NCBI GenBank assembly: GCA_963691655.1
Contig: OY829328.1
Location: 7,530,204 to 7,594,203 of the forward strand
Direction: 5' to 3'
Source: Toxonevra muliebris
Taxonomy: Eukaryota; Arthropoda; Insecta; Diptera; Pallopteridae
Length of the DNA stretch: 64,000 bases
How positions within the stretch are numbered: position 1 is the first letter of the stretch; every line of letters starts with the position of its first letter. A program made the position numbers and the translations under genes. Below, piece after piece: positions 36,646-48,201 of the stretch. The notes beneath the pieces were generated by a model. It worked only from the letters and a program-made list of their open reading frames with translations. It made no database searches and was not told the DNA's origin.

Positions 36646-36680
36646 TCAGTTGAGTTTTTGAAAGCGATGTTGGAAGTGGT
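36646..36680 (+). promoter_or_regulatory. Candidate core promoter: Inr plus DPE-like
   Basis: TCAGTT (36646-36651) fits the fly initiator TCAGTY. Taking the A at 36648 as +1, positions +28 to +33 (36675-36680) are AGTGGT, five of six matches to the DPE consensus RGWYVT. There is no TATA box at -30. Preceded by GAGA repeats and (ACG)n/(CAG/CAA)n sequence. Chance occurrence is possible; no other evidence for transcription is available. Confidence 0.3.
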
Positions 36681-38148
36681 GTATAACTTGCGCGCGTGTT
36701 TTGTCAATAAATCAAATATTATAAATAAATAAATAAAGAATAGTTACAACTACAAATCACAAAACAAGAAGATATCAAACGTTATCGTCTCGCTTTAGCT
36801 GGTCTTTCTCTGCTGCTTTGTGTGAGAGTGCGAATGCTTAATGTATAAAAGTGAGCACAGTAATATTTTTATAACATTATCATAATAGTAGAAATAGAAT
36901 ATGATAAATAAAAACAAAACAAAAGTAACTAACGGATTGCATTTGAGTTAAAAAATAGTAGTGATCGAAAAAAGGCAGACGAATTTTAAATTATTCAGTT
37001 ACAACAATTTAAGCAGCAACTAATAATAACTGCATCTAAGCATTTAACTTTGAAACTTTAGAACGAGCAGCAACTGTGTGTGTGTGAGTGTGTGCAACAA
37101 CTCCCTACTCCCTACAATTGCAGCTCAGACAGCCTTGACAATTGTAGTATTTTTGTGTTGTTGCTGCAATTGCTACTTGCCGCTTTTGATACTTGGAAAG
37201 TTTTCTTTTTGCATGTGTATATGTGTACTTGTGTGTAATATTCATGCATCTGTATTACAGCACACGCTGCTGCTGCTTCCTCTTCTTCTAAATCGCTCAT
37301 CTCGCATCGTGAAATTCGCTTTTGTTTTATGATTTCAACAACAAATTTTGCAAAAGAGAAAAACTGAACAGAAAAAATTAAAAGCAAAAAAAAAAAAAAA
37401 AAACTACATAAAATAATAAATAATAAAAGAATATACATATAAAAATACAAAACCGGTTGCACTTTTTCTTTATCTTTATCGTTACATATTTATATATGAA
37501 AAAATATATATAGAGAAATACATTTGTATCTTTTGAGAAAGAAAGAAACTTGCTGCATTTTTACGATCTACAAAAAAAAAAAAAACAAATAAAAAAAAAA
37601 ACCAGAAAAAAAGCAAAAGTGTAGTTGTTGTTTTTGAAATAAAGTAGCAGCAATAAATTCTTACAGTTTTTACAAAAAATATACAAAAATATTGCAAACT
37701 TTTATTTATTTACACAAAAATTTTTAATTAATTCACATTAAAAATTCTACATTTGTGCCGATTTTTGTTTTTTTGATTTCTACTATATAAATATTGTCAA
37801 TATATTTGTGTGTGTTTGCGTGTGTGCAATGTTCCTGTTTTAACGGTGTTTTGCATTAATTTGGCATTTGTTTTGATTTGAATTTTTTAGAAAAAAATTA
37901 GCCAGTTTTTTACTTTGCTTTTCTGTGTTTCGATTTTGCCAATTTACATTTTCGCGCATTTAATTTAATTTTTTTTTTCGTGTGTTTTTTTTTTTCTTTT
38001 TGATAAGAAATTTCACCGCAAATTTTTGATTTAGAAAAGTAAAAAAAAAAGAAGAAAATAAAATACTTCGTTTGCTAAAAGAAAAATTTTGTTTTGGTTG
38101 ACATTGTGACGTGACATTTTGCTGTTTTGAATTTGAGAATTAATTAAG
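36648..38148 (+). other. Candidate 5' untranslated first exon
   Basis: From the initiator candidate to the splice donor TTAAG|GTAAGT (GT at 38149-38150) lie about 1.5 kb of A-, T- and CAG-rich sequence without a recognised transposon. The open frames on either strand are simple-sequence artefacts. Long, repeat-rich 5' UTR exons before a long first intron are common in fly developmental genes. The reading is an inference from two weak signals. Confidence 0.25.
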
Positions 38149-38649
38149 GTAAGTTTTACATAAGATAAAAATGAAAATCAAAAGTTTTTTTTGTTTAAAA
38201 AATTTAGGTTAATATCGTAAGTTATTGCATTTTTAATTATATATAGAAGAAAGTAGTTCTAGGAGGCAGAATTTTTAATATTCAAGTCTATTGCCTTAAA
38301 AAAACAGTTGCCATAATTTTGTTTAGAAACTTTAAACGCTTGGAAACGTAGAAATCTTTTATACAGAATAACTATTAGCCTCAAATTTTTAGGAATTCAG
38401 ATTCAGCGTACAAAATTATGTTTATAGGATATCAATCATCTTTTAATAACCTTAATTTCTTAGGGGATTTGTTTGCTTCTGTTTCCAAATTCTGGTTACA
38501 AAATTACAGATGGGAACACACTTTTTTTAACCATCTGAAACCACTCAGGGCTGTGTTATAAACCAGAAAGGAAGGACAATATTTTCAAAGGATGTGTGGG
38601 GCTTACAAGCAGCATTAAGGCAGAGGGCTTAGAATGAGTAAAACAAGCT

Positions 38650-39460
38650 CGGCTCGAATTTGAATTTTCGACTGAACTCAAAATGGTCGGAAATCGGTCT
38701 GAATTTTGTTTTAAAATTTGGTCTGAATTCCCACTAGTTTTTCGTCTGAATTTTTGGTTACTTTCGTTCAGTATTTGGTGTGCTTACGGCCTAAAGTTTT
38801 GTCTAACTATTGGTTTGAGTTGTGGTCTAAATTTTTTTTTTTAATTTTGGAAGGAACTTTAAAACTGATTTTCGTTTTGATCCGATCTTAATTTTTGGGT
38901 TTTTAGTCTGAGTTTTGACCTGAATTTGATCTCATTTTGGTAGATTTTTTTGGAATTTTTGTCCGATTAGTGGTCTCAACATTTGTTTTTTTAACCGGTT
39001 ATTGCCCGGTACCCGAAAGCGTGTACGTATCTCGTTGAAATTTCAAATGTACGTATTTAATTTTTGATAAAAATGAAGTGCTTGGTTATGGAGTTCTGAG
39101 ATCGTAAACTCACCACCAGCCTGAGATAGAGATATATCAAATCATTTCATCAAATTTTTTTCTCAAAGGAAATTTAAATTTAACAATATAAACCCATCAG
39201 AAAATTCATAATCAAGATTTTAATTTGAATTTGGTCTCATTTCGATCTTGATTTTTGATCTGAATTCGGTTTGTACTTCGATCTGAAAAAAATATTTGAA
39301 TTTTAGTTTGAAATTTGGTCGAAATTTCCGCCTAAATTTCTATCCGATTTTAATTTGAATTGTGGTTTCAGTTTTGTTCCAGTAATCTTTTAATTTTTGA
39401 CCTGTATTTAATAAAATGTTTGCACTAGTTTTTGGTCTAGGTCTGGCTTTTGGTCGATAG
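38650..39460 (+). repeat. Degenerate TTTGGTCTGAATT minisatellite
   Basis: Dozens of imperfect units of about 14-30 bp based on GGTCTGAATTTT (variants GGTCTAAATTTT, GATCTGAATTCGG, CGTCTGAATTTTTGG) run through this interval, with an interruption of unrelated sequence at about 38990-39215. No protein frame is conserved across units. Confidence 0.75.
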
Positions 39461-40212
39461 TGAGTCTGATATTTATCTTTTAATTTAGAATAATTAGCCC
39501 TCCAACCCCCCTCCCCCTCAAACCCGAATCCTAGAACCGCCACTGTCATTATCTGCTAGGTTTCGGGGATAGAGAGAATGAAATTGTTGATGAATTAATT
39601 GAGCAGGGTTCAGACTTTGAGCGGAAAAAGTAGACAATACTTTTAGGCTGTAGTATAATCATCGCAGTGACAAAAGAAACGCGTCTCCTTGTTAGTTATA
39701 CAAATTCTTTTGCTTGCCTTTGTAACTGTAGTTTTTCTTTTTATTTGCTTATATCCACTTTCGCAATCACCGGTAATTGTTAAAATTATGAACTATGACT
39801 CGGCTACACTTTTTTAACCGGATTTTATTTCTTCGTAGGGTTAGTTATCGCCGCGGTCTAAGCATATAAAGGATTAAACCCCCATACAAATATATTTTAA
39901 ATCAGAAAAAAAAGAAACACAGCTAGTAATACCTGATACATTTTTTTGAAAGGGGGAGTGGTTTGTTATACCCAAAATACTTTTGAATCAGCTATTACTG
40001 CCAGAGCGATATAGACATTTTATTTAAAGTCATGTCGCCTTTAGATCCTTGGACAATGTGCCAAAAATATAGCATATTTTCATTGTAAAATCTTTTAGCA
40101 AAGCACCCGCCGTTAAAGATTGAGGGAAAAGTAAGAATAGGTTATGCCGAATAATTTAATGCATGCATTGATTAAAATCACAATGACCACAAGATTTATG
40201 AAAGCTTTAGAA
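39461..40212. other. Non-coding, no gene recognised
   Basis: A C-rich patch occurs near 39500-39530 and GTTAGTTATCGCCGCGGTC near 39840-39858. Nothing here could be assigned to a gene or element. Confidence 0.5.
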
Positions 40213-40392
40213 GGGGAGTTACTCTGTAGTTCGATTCGAAAGAAAATTTACTCGAATTCGAACGATTGGTATTCTAGAAAACATTTTCGAATAATATTTG
40301 TTCGATGTTCAGATTTCATTTTGTGCCTTTTCGGATCGAATTTGGCATTCGAGTAGAACTGCCTTTCAAATCGAACTACAGAGTAACCCCCC
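40213..40392. mobile_element. Short TIR element, 180 bp
   Basis: The ends GGGGAGTTACTCTGTAGTTC and (read inward) GGGGGGTTACTCTGTAGTTC are inverted repeats, continuing to about 45 bp with GATT.GAAAG and TACTCGAAT. A short AGAA is present on both flanks (40209-40212 and 40393-40396). The 70-codon frame crossing it is incidental. Confidence 0.82.
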
Positions 40393-40660
40393 AGAAGATC
40401 AGAAATGGGAGCTGAATGTTTTTTTGCTTATTATAAGACGAAATTGAAATACTTGAGAAGCTTTTGGAGGGACTAACTAAAGTTAGCTAAGTTGCTTCGA
40501 CAAAAATGACATTTCCCCATTATTATTGAAGGTCCCTGCACAGACATTTTTTTTTTTATTTTTGAAAATAACCGGAAATTACATGGCTCCAGATCCGAGG
40601 TATATGGAGCTGGTCGAATTGTTTCTATACCTGAAAACGCAAAAATGTTTTTTTTTTTAG

Positions 40661-40925
40661 CATTCGAAGAAAATATTCATAAATAATTTTTATCAAACTG
40701 ATTTTTAAATACAATAAATTAAATCAATGATATATTTGATGGGCCCTATAAAGTTAAAATTTTAGGAAAAATTTTCCGATTTTTTTTAATCTTAACCTAA
40801 AGTGACAAAAAATTCCCAGAATAATCAAATTAAATTTTTTCAAATAAATATTATTCAATGTGCATTCTTGTGCATTTTTTTTATGGTGAGGGACATAATT
40901 TCATTAACTCATTGACTTCCCACTA
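40661..40925 (-). repeat. Inverted internal copy of the 24.7-kb hAT MITE
   Basis: Reads, on the minus strand, the same succession as 24740-25010: GGGAAGTCAATGAGTTAATG, CATTGAATATTTA, TTTAATTTGATTATTC, TTTTTGTCACTTT and GATGGACCC/GGGTCCATC-type words. The element termini and target duplication are not preserved here, so this is a broken copy. Confidence 0.8.
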
Positions 40926-43323
40926 TTGATGATGTACCCAACCTCAAAAAAATTACCAAAAATTGTAGAGGCTAATTTTTTTCAAATGATCATCATTGGG
41001 AATTTGAGCCATTATCAATGATAAGGAACCCAGATGAGGTTGGCTTATATTCCCTATATTCGTGAAGTCACAGCATTGAAGGAAATTTTTCTAGTCGTGG
41101 TGCTCTGATCAATAATGCGTTATAAAATTAATTTTAAGATGGGTTTTGCTAATAAGATGGAGTTTTTGCGAAAGAATTTTTCACTTTGAACACGAATCTG
41201 AGGTCAAAAACTTCCCATCACGTCACGTTTTAGGAAAAAAATGGGGTGCAAGTCTTATTTTACAAGGATCCGATAATTGTTTGTATTTTTATTAATTTTT
41301 AAACTTTTCAAACTGATTCAGGACGAAACCTTAAATCAAAAACAGTTACTGCTGACCTAGAAAAACTATGAATGGAGGAGTGATCAGTATCATCTTCTCT
41401 TTTTGAATCCGTAGTCAAGCCTCATGTCGAAGAAACAAATCGGATTTGATCGCATAGTGTAACTAAGATTTCAAATTTACTTTTTATATTTGACTTTTTA
41501 GAAAAAAAAACCGAAAAATATCGTTAAATAGATTTTATTTTGACTTTTTTTCCATCCATTGGCAATTAATCTCAAAAATTAGAATAAAGTTTCCTCATTT
41601 CGGGTGAAGTAAACCTACAAAATCACTTTTGTTCCATTATAGACATTGCTGTTTAGTTTTTGAGTCGAACTTATGGAAGCAAGCTTCATCATATGTAAAG
41701 TTTTAATAAAGATTATAGACTTTTCTTTTTCACTCAGTAAAATCAATTCTAACACAACACTTAAATATGTGGAACAATTTGGGATTAACAAATTACTTAA
41801 ATTCAGTTCCCGTGTAATTAGCGAATTCTAGTAGAATTATTGGAATAAGTAGAACAAGTAGATCAGAGGATCGCTATGATTCCTCCTACTATGTGATGAG
41901 AATCGCTTTATTATAATGAGTGGAAATTCCAAATGTAGTTTGGAAATTTGGAAATTAGTTATCTACTCTCATGCAATATATTTAGTAATAAATTTCCAAA
42001 TAAGTTAAAATTATATGTATATACTAGTATAATTATGAATTATAACAAATAAATATGTTGCGAATCATGAATAGCAAAAATATGAAATATATAATAAATA
42101 ATAACCATTTGAATTAAACATTAATGAAACACAAATTTACAGTAGTAAATTATTTAAAAAAAAAGCAAAGCATATATTTTGCGCATATTTTTTTACTACC
42201 AATTTTTGGTATAAAAACAAAAAAATAATTGTTTTACAAACTCATAAATTGCATAAGAGTTTTGCATAATGATGATTTAGTTGCTACCAACTACCGGAAT
42301 GATGCACATTTAAGCAAAAATATATGAATGAAAAAAAAAAACAAACACAAAACGGTTATTTTTTTGGTCAAAGCGATAACAACATTTTGGTTATATGCAC
42401 ATAATTTGCATGTTTTTCTTTTTATGTTTTCTGGTTGTTTTTTACATTTAAACATTTATTTAATATATTTCAATGTATTGAAAGTTGTTTGCTGCACGCA
42501 ACTATACACGAATATTTCTATATGTAGATGCCAAAGATTTAATTGAAATAAAATTATTACAAGCGACGCCTAAACTTTCAAACTAGTACATACGTATTGA
42601 ATGAAGAAGAAGTTAGGGGTGCAAGGTGTTGTCGGTTTAAAAAGCGGTTAAACGTTGAAGCTTATTTTTTTTTTTTGGATTTATTTATCTGCATTTATAG
42701 ATTAATATTTATTCATTTCAATGTTTAACGAATTTTCCGCTTTATTATTTTTTTTTTGATTAAATTTATTTGCTATTGCATTCACATCATTTGCAAATAA
42801 ATATGTAAATTTGTTTTTATCTATTTACTTGCTTGATATTTTTTTGTATTTACTTTCCAACTGTGATTTAATTTACTCATTTAAAATGTTGTTCAACCAC
42901 AATTTTGCATAAATTATAGGTGTAAATTATTCATTATTTGCATTTAGTATAGAAAATTTAACATAGTTTAACTTCATAATTCATAAATTTATAGTTTTTA
43001 CTGACAATTATTTAAGAAGCTAATATGAATTTTGCACTATAAACGCTCTTTAATGTTCAAATTATTAATTTATTATTGATGCGGGAATATGAGGTTTAGA
43101 AGCGTGTATAAATCAAATTAAATTGATTGCTTATTTAAAATTCACGATAAATCGATAAGTTTAGTTTTTAATTTGCACTGTTGTTTAAATTTTTCGATCA
43201 AATTCTCAAACAGAATAGCTGAAAAAATGTACTTTTAGTTCATGTAGGTAAGTCCGTTGAGTTGAATCCTCGAGTTTTGAATATATTTATTTACGAAAAT
43301 TTCCATATTTTCATTGCAAATTA
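40926..43323. other. Non-coding, no gene recognised
   Basis: Very AT-rich; includes a poly-A/T-rich segment 42160-43150 and a 72-codon frame at 42328-42546 of low-complexity hydrophobic composition that is not supported. Confidence 0.5.
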
Positions 43324-43844
43324 CACTATACAACAAAATGAAAAAAATTACAATACCCATCTCCAAATTTGATGGTTCATAATATCTTTCCGTTGAATCC
43401 GAATCTGCCATCAGTTTTGTCGTAGCAACTCAGGTTTTTGAGATATATATATTTTTGATTTCCCAGACATGGGTCGACATTTTTATCAAAATTAACATAT
43501 TTTCGAAATGAAAAGGAAAGCATCTATATCTCTTCAATTAAATGATCTTTAATTTAAGAGTTTATTTGATTCTCTATTCCATTTCAGTCAAAAGTTATAG
43601 GGATTCGAAGTTGAAATTCTGGCCAAAAAAAAACCCTTTTTTCGAATTTTCTATTTTTTGGTCTTTATTACGTGCTGAAAACGAAATATCTCATCGCTGA
43701 ATTTTATATGAATCGATAGCGTGAATTCTTGCACAAAATTTAAGTGCTCAGCGACTTAACTGATGGCAGATTCGGATTCAGCGGACCAAAAGACATTAAG
43801 TACCATCAAATTTGGAGATGGGTAAAAAACAGTGTTGTATAGTG
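43324..43844. mobile_element. TIR element, 521 bp, arms over 100 bp
   Basis: Both ends are CACTATACAAC, and the inversion continues through CCCATCTCCAAATTTGATGG and GAATCCGAATCTGCCATCAG on each arm with a gap between the two words. No target duplication is clear. The CACTA-like first bases recall CMC elements, but the flanks do not prove it. GATTCGGATTCAGCG also occurs at 7427. No coding sequence. Confidence 0.8.
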
Positions 43845-44689
43845 CTTTTAGGACAACGGAAACTTTTTTTGTCTGTAGTTAGCATTGATTTTTTGATTTT
43901 CAAATTTATATACTTAGGTCTTTCTACAGATTCTTTTCTTGCAGCAAACACAGACAGAAACTACTAAATTTAAATTTTAAATTTGAAAATCAAAGTTTAC
44001 TATAGATAAAAAAGATTTTCGTTAATAGTTGCCTTGCCCAGTCAATGATGCAGCATTTTTTTTTTAAATATTTTTTATATGATTATTTCATAGGAGATGT
44101 GGTAAGACTAAAACTTTTACTCATGTTTTCATATTACGAGTTGTAGACTTTCAGAACCGTATGAGTCTGAAACAGGTTTATATTAAGGTTGCCTACTGCC
44201 CCCGAAATCGTTCTTAATTGTTCTGGAAGTGCAGTGCTATACTAAACGGGGCATTCAATTGAACTGCAGTGAACACCTCGAAAACCATGGCTAACGATAA
44301 CTGCCTGCTCTCAACCACACAATCTGACAACAAACCCACCTAAACTCCAAGTTGGAGGTGGTTAGCTCTCAAAATTAACCTCTACAAATCATAATGCGTG
44401 CACATCCAACCATTCAAAGCTAACACTTTCTTCCATATTAATGATGCGATCATATTTGGCCAGTGAAATATGACTAAATGTCTGCTGGAAGCGGTATACC
44501 CAAACTAGGAACAATGAGCCAAATTCTTTATTTGCGCAGCTGCCTAAAAGCTGGTAATCTTTATTTCTGTCAACAAATATGAAATTGAAAGTTTTTGATT
44601 GTAACGATAAATTAATCTTATTATAAACACGACTTCGAAACCTGGCGGATTAGCAACACCTAATTATATAGTCAACAAGTATTTGTTGT
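43845..44689. other. Non-coding, possible retrotransposon remains
   Basis: No frame gives a clear protein. The stretch 44200-44500 is compositionally more coding-like (GAACTGCAGTGAACACCTCG and similar) and lies upstream of a reverse-transcriptase tail motif, so it may be degraded sequence of the same element. Confidence 0.35.
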
Positions 44690-44826
44690 AATATGTACTG
44701 TATGTTGGCCAAACACTAGAATGTTGACCTCCTTATTCGATGAAAAAGAAAGAATCGATCGCCATGCAGATCAAGCGTCGCAAAAGAAAATGGTTTGGTT
44801 ATACTTTGCGTAAGCTTTCTTACTGA
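44690..44826 (+). pseudogene. Non-LTR retrotransposon C-terminal motif fragment
   Basis: A frame from 44767 reads QIKRRKRKWFGYTLRKLSY and stops at 44824-44826. The pattern IKRRKWRWIGHTLRK is a hallmark just after the RT domain in RTE/CR1-like endonuclease-type non-LTR ORFs. Upstream (about 44710-44766) short matches to the preceding region occur in other frames. Only a few dozen codons survive, so clade is uncertain. Confidence 0.55.
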
Positions 44827-45636
44827 AATTTACCGCCAATGTATTTAGAAATTAGGGAATCGGGGGAAATTTAGACGGTACTGAAAATGATAGCCAAAGA
44901 ACATTAACATTTTCTTACTCTTTTTATAAGGATAACCGTTTCTAATGCGCCATCTGCTGGGTGTAAATTTAACAAATTAAGTTCAAATTAAAAAAGGCTT
45001 GATTATTTTTTATATACATATATTTTTTATTGATTTTAAGACCTTTTATACTCAACCCCAGTTCAAAAATTTTAAAGCAGAAGAAAGTATTGAACTCTAC
45101 TATTCAGAAAAACATTACATGATGATCAGTGGTACTTTCTCTGTTGGCTTCTCCCATGTCATAAACATCAAGGATATTTTTTTAATGTGTTTTTTCAATC
45201 AAACGCCGTGAAGAAAATGGGTGAGAAATTTTTTTTTGAAGTTCTAGGTATTTAATGCCAGAGGCAAAATTATTCGCTATGGAAAGTTTAACATTTATTA
45301 TTTATACACGATCTCACCGTCCACAGAGAGACCACAGGTACAGAGAACCTTTATTTTCGAGCGTTTTTATTCAAATGTCTCCAATATTTTCAGTGAAGTG
45401 ATTTGGAAGATTTTAATGCTCGAGTGTTTCCTTTAGTTTTTTACAAGGAACTTTTATTCTCAAAAAGTATATAAAAAAACATGTTATTGTTCCAAACCAT
45501 TAATCTGTATGATCATTTTCAGAATTAAAAAAAAAAAAAATAAACAATAAATTTTCATAAACTGACGAACGATCGATAAAAAGCAGAATTGCAACATTGC
45601 GTAACTCAACCAATTTCCGATTTGAAACATTGTAAC
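44827..45636. other. Non-coding, no gene recognised
   Basis: Includes a 70-codon frame (44999-45211) with no family motif and an A run near 45528-45540. Confidence 0.5.
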
Positions 45637-45781
45637 TAAAGATGGGCACGTTACATGAATTTTACATGACACGCACGCACGTGGCACAATATCCACGTGA
45701 GCATGAGTGAGCTTGATTTGATTGCCATAATTCCAACGTGAACATGAAAATGCGTGAGTATAACTTACTTTTGGCCGTAGA

Positions 45782-46017
45782 CGACCTAGTCTAGTGAATA
45801 GTGCACTAGACTTACATCCAGAAGGTTGCGGGTTCGATTCCTGTCTTGGTCTGGTGGTTAATTCTCATAAACTTTTTATATTCACTATCGATAAGAAGTG
45901 GATGAGAATTATAGGAATGTGTACATGTACACACCTTGGTTGGTAATGGCAAAACCACCGAGCTAATAAAAAATTACCATACAGCCGTTCGGAATCGGCG
46001 TTAAACTGTAGGTCCAA
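45782..46017 (+). mobile_element. tRNA-derived SINE, family 1, copy B
   Basis: The head has CCTAGTCTAGTGAATAG (A-box-like) and GGTTCGATTCC (B box, about 45831-45841). The body follows the same order as copy A at 31311: GGTCTGGTGGTTAATT, TATATTCACTATCGATAAG, TGTACATGTACACACC and GCCGTTCGGAATCGGCG. The copy stops at GTAGGTCCAA, where the family-2 SINE begins, and lacks copy A's 3' tail. Confidence 0.87.
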
Positions 46018-46188
46018 ACATCGTCAATGTGGTCTAGTGGCAGAGTGCCAGACTCATGTCTCTGGAGACCCGAGTTCGATTCTCGGCTTGGGTATGTTTC
46101 ATTCTCTCTTCCTTTCTTTCTTGGGGCTTTGGTAAAATAGATCTTATAGGTCGTAGTGCCTGACTTTCGAGTCGCCCTTCCTTTAAAT
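46018..46188 (+). mobile_element. tRNA-derived SINE, family 2, copy 1
   Basis: TGGTCTAGTGG (A box, about 46029-46039) and GAGTTCGATTCTC (B box, about 46072-46084) are separated by the normal tRNA interval and could fold into D and T arms; CCAGA...TCTGG forms an anticodon-like stem. The head is followed by a non-tRNA body (GGGGCTTTGG, GATCTTATAGG, GTGCCTGACTTTCGAGTC) shared with 49784-49951 on the other strand. The acceptor stem does not pair well and the body continues past it, so this is a SINE rather than a tRNA gene. Confidence 0.87.
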
Positions 46189-46360
46189 AATAATACTTTA
46201 GGCCATGATGTCGTTATAATTCACAATTTCTTAAATACACAATTTTGGTGGTTAAAAAATAAACCCTGTGTTTTTCTTCACCTAAGAATCTTGCAATTTT
46301 GAAATCTGGTATAACTTTGTAACATACGATAGGCCGAGAGGAAAAGCGGTCTAAAATTTA

Positions 46361-46536
46361 TATAAGAGCAAAAGCGAAATAATTTAATATATCAGTGCAA
46401 GAACGGCACAAGTAATACTGCTTAGAGTGAAAATGAAACCACTTAAAAGTAAAAGCGAAAACGGTATAACAAAAAACAGCATAGAGATTTATTCCGTTTT
46501 TGCTCTAAGAATGTTTCGTTTCGCTTTTGCTCTTAA
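46361..46536. repeat. Hairpin repeat of AAGAGCAAAAGCGAAA
   Basis: ATAAGAGCAAAAGCGAAA near 46362 is mirrored by TTTCGCTTTTGCTCTTAAG near 46518-46536. Related words AAAAGTAAAAGCGAAAACGG and CCGTTTTTGCTCTAAG form inner arms. It lies inside the hAT-like element. Confidence 0.75.
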
Positions 46537-46846
46537 GTAAAATTATTCCATATTTTTCTGGACGTAGAGTTTATTCTATTTTTCCTCTTAGCCTCTCATA
46601 TAATATATGCGTATTATTTATATAAGCATTTTATTTTTTCTTTGCATAAATAAAAATATAACAATAAAAAGTTTTCGTGTTGGAGCATGCGTGAAATTTT
46701 TTTAAAAAATTTCAACGTGCGTGATTTTTTTTTTTTTTTTTGAAAAATGCGAGCGTGCGTGAACATGCGTGAGTAGTAATTTTAAAGCTGTGAGATTGCG
46801 TGAGTCTGAGTTAAAAAGTACTCACGCGTTCATCTCTAATTTTAAC

Positions 46847-48201
46847 ATATAAATGCAACCCTGTAAAATAAGGAAAATTGCATTAAAATAATGTAGTTTT
46901 TTTTGTTCTTTTTTTTGCACTATTAATTAATTACTACAAATGAAAAATTTTATGGATTAATATGATTAAATTTAATATTTTCAATAGTTTCATAAATATG
47001 TGTTAAAAAATCATAAAACGTTTTAAATATATACATATTCATTCAGAGATTAAAAGATTAACAATAGAAAAAATTTAAAGTATAATTTAAAAAGTCAAAT
47101 AATAATCAGTGTAACTGTAGTCCTACTAAATAATTACATACAAACTATAAAAAAAGTTGACTTAATGAGTTTTATCTCTTCAAAATAACATAAAATGATG
47201 ACGTTTTGCACAATGAAAAACAATTTTTGTTTTATTTTTTTTAACAAAAAAAATTATTATTTTTATTATTATATATTATTGTGCAAAATTGTAATTAATT
47301 TGGAATTAATTTTATCTTTTCACAAAATAACTAAATTATTTAACAACAAAGTGTCTTTTAGTGATGCTTCGTTGTAGTTTCATTTATTTTGTTTTTTTGT
47401 TTTTAGTTTTATTTTTTCTGTTGCTGTTGCCGTTGCTATTATTGCAAAGCATAAATTGACACCTTCACCTAAATGAGTTTTTATAATTATTTTTTCATTT
47501 TCATTTTGTTTTTTTTTTTCTTGCTCGTTGTATACTTTTGTATTTTAAAAACTTTAACGCTATTTAGCGTCAAACTGAGTGAAAAATTTGATGTTGAAAA
47601 CTTAAAAGATTAAAAATAGAAACAAAAAAACACATAGATGAATTTTGCAATAAGTACATAAATAAATGAAGAATAAAAACTTTTGTGAACTTAACATTTT
47701 GAGTATTTCATAAATTTAACATTTTGCTAAAAATCGAAGCACGAATCAAAGATGAGTGTGTCCGCGCCGGGTAATAATATTTATTCTTTTTACAAAAAAG
47801 GAAAAAACCAAAAATATAATTAAACATTGAAGTTTAATTAAATTTAAATTAAATATAAACAAAACGATTTTTATTTTTATTAATAAAAACCTGTATACAC
47901 TATTGTCATTTAACACTATAGCATCATCTTAATCTGAATGAGCTTAAACACTCATATCTATTTAACCATATATTTAATTTATAAATTGATGTATGTATAG
48001 TTGTAATAATGTCTTAAGCTTCAAACTTAAGCAATAATTAAATTACATAAAAATCGTTTAACAAATTATTAAAAATTTTTGTGTTTGTGTTGTTTTTTTG
48101 TCTAGCCTTAAATAATATTGTAATAATTAATGATTTTAACATAAAAACATCAAAATTAAACGCTTCAATAAATTATGTAAACATTACGCAATAATTGGCC
48201 C
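46847..48201. other. Extremely AT-rich non-coding DNA
   Basis: No transposon ends found. ATG at 47752 is followed by a GC-rich word, GTGTCCGCGCCGGGTAAT, standing out from its A+T surroundings; it would encode MSVSAPG before a GTAATA donor-like site, but this is not supported by anything else. Confidence 0.5.

Larger units (their letters stand above)
45637..46838. mobile_element. hAT-like element (1.2 kb) with two SINEs nested inside
   Basis: Ends are TAAAGATG (left) and TAGAGATG (right, read inward). Flanking 8-mers ATTGTAAC (45629-45636) and ATTTTAAC (46839-46846) differ at one position, as for an aged hAT target duplication. Subterminal regions on both sides are rich in CACG/GCGTGAG words. 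Family-1 and family-2 SINEs occupy 45782-46188 and a hairpin lies at 46361-46536. No transposase is visible. Confidence 0.72.

Noticed and set aside
46021..46093. Functional tRNA gene
   Set aside because: A and B boxes are good but the acceptor stem does not pair well and the same non-tRNA body follows in an inverted copy at 49784-49951, so it is a SINE head.
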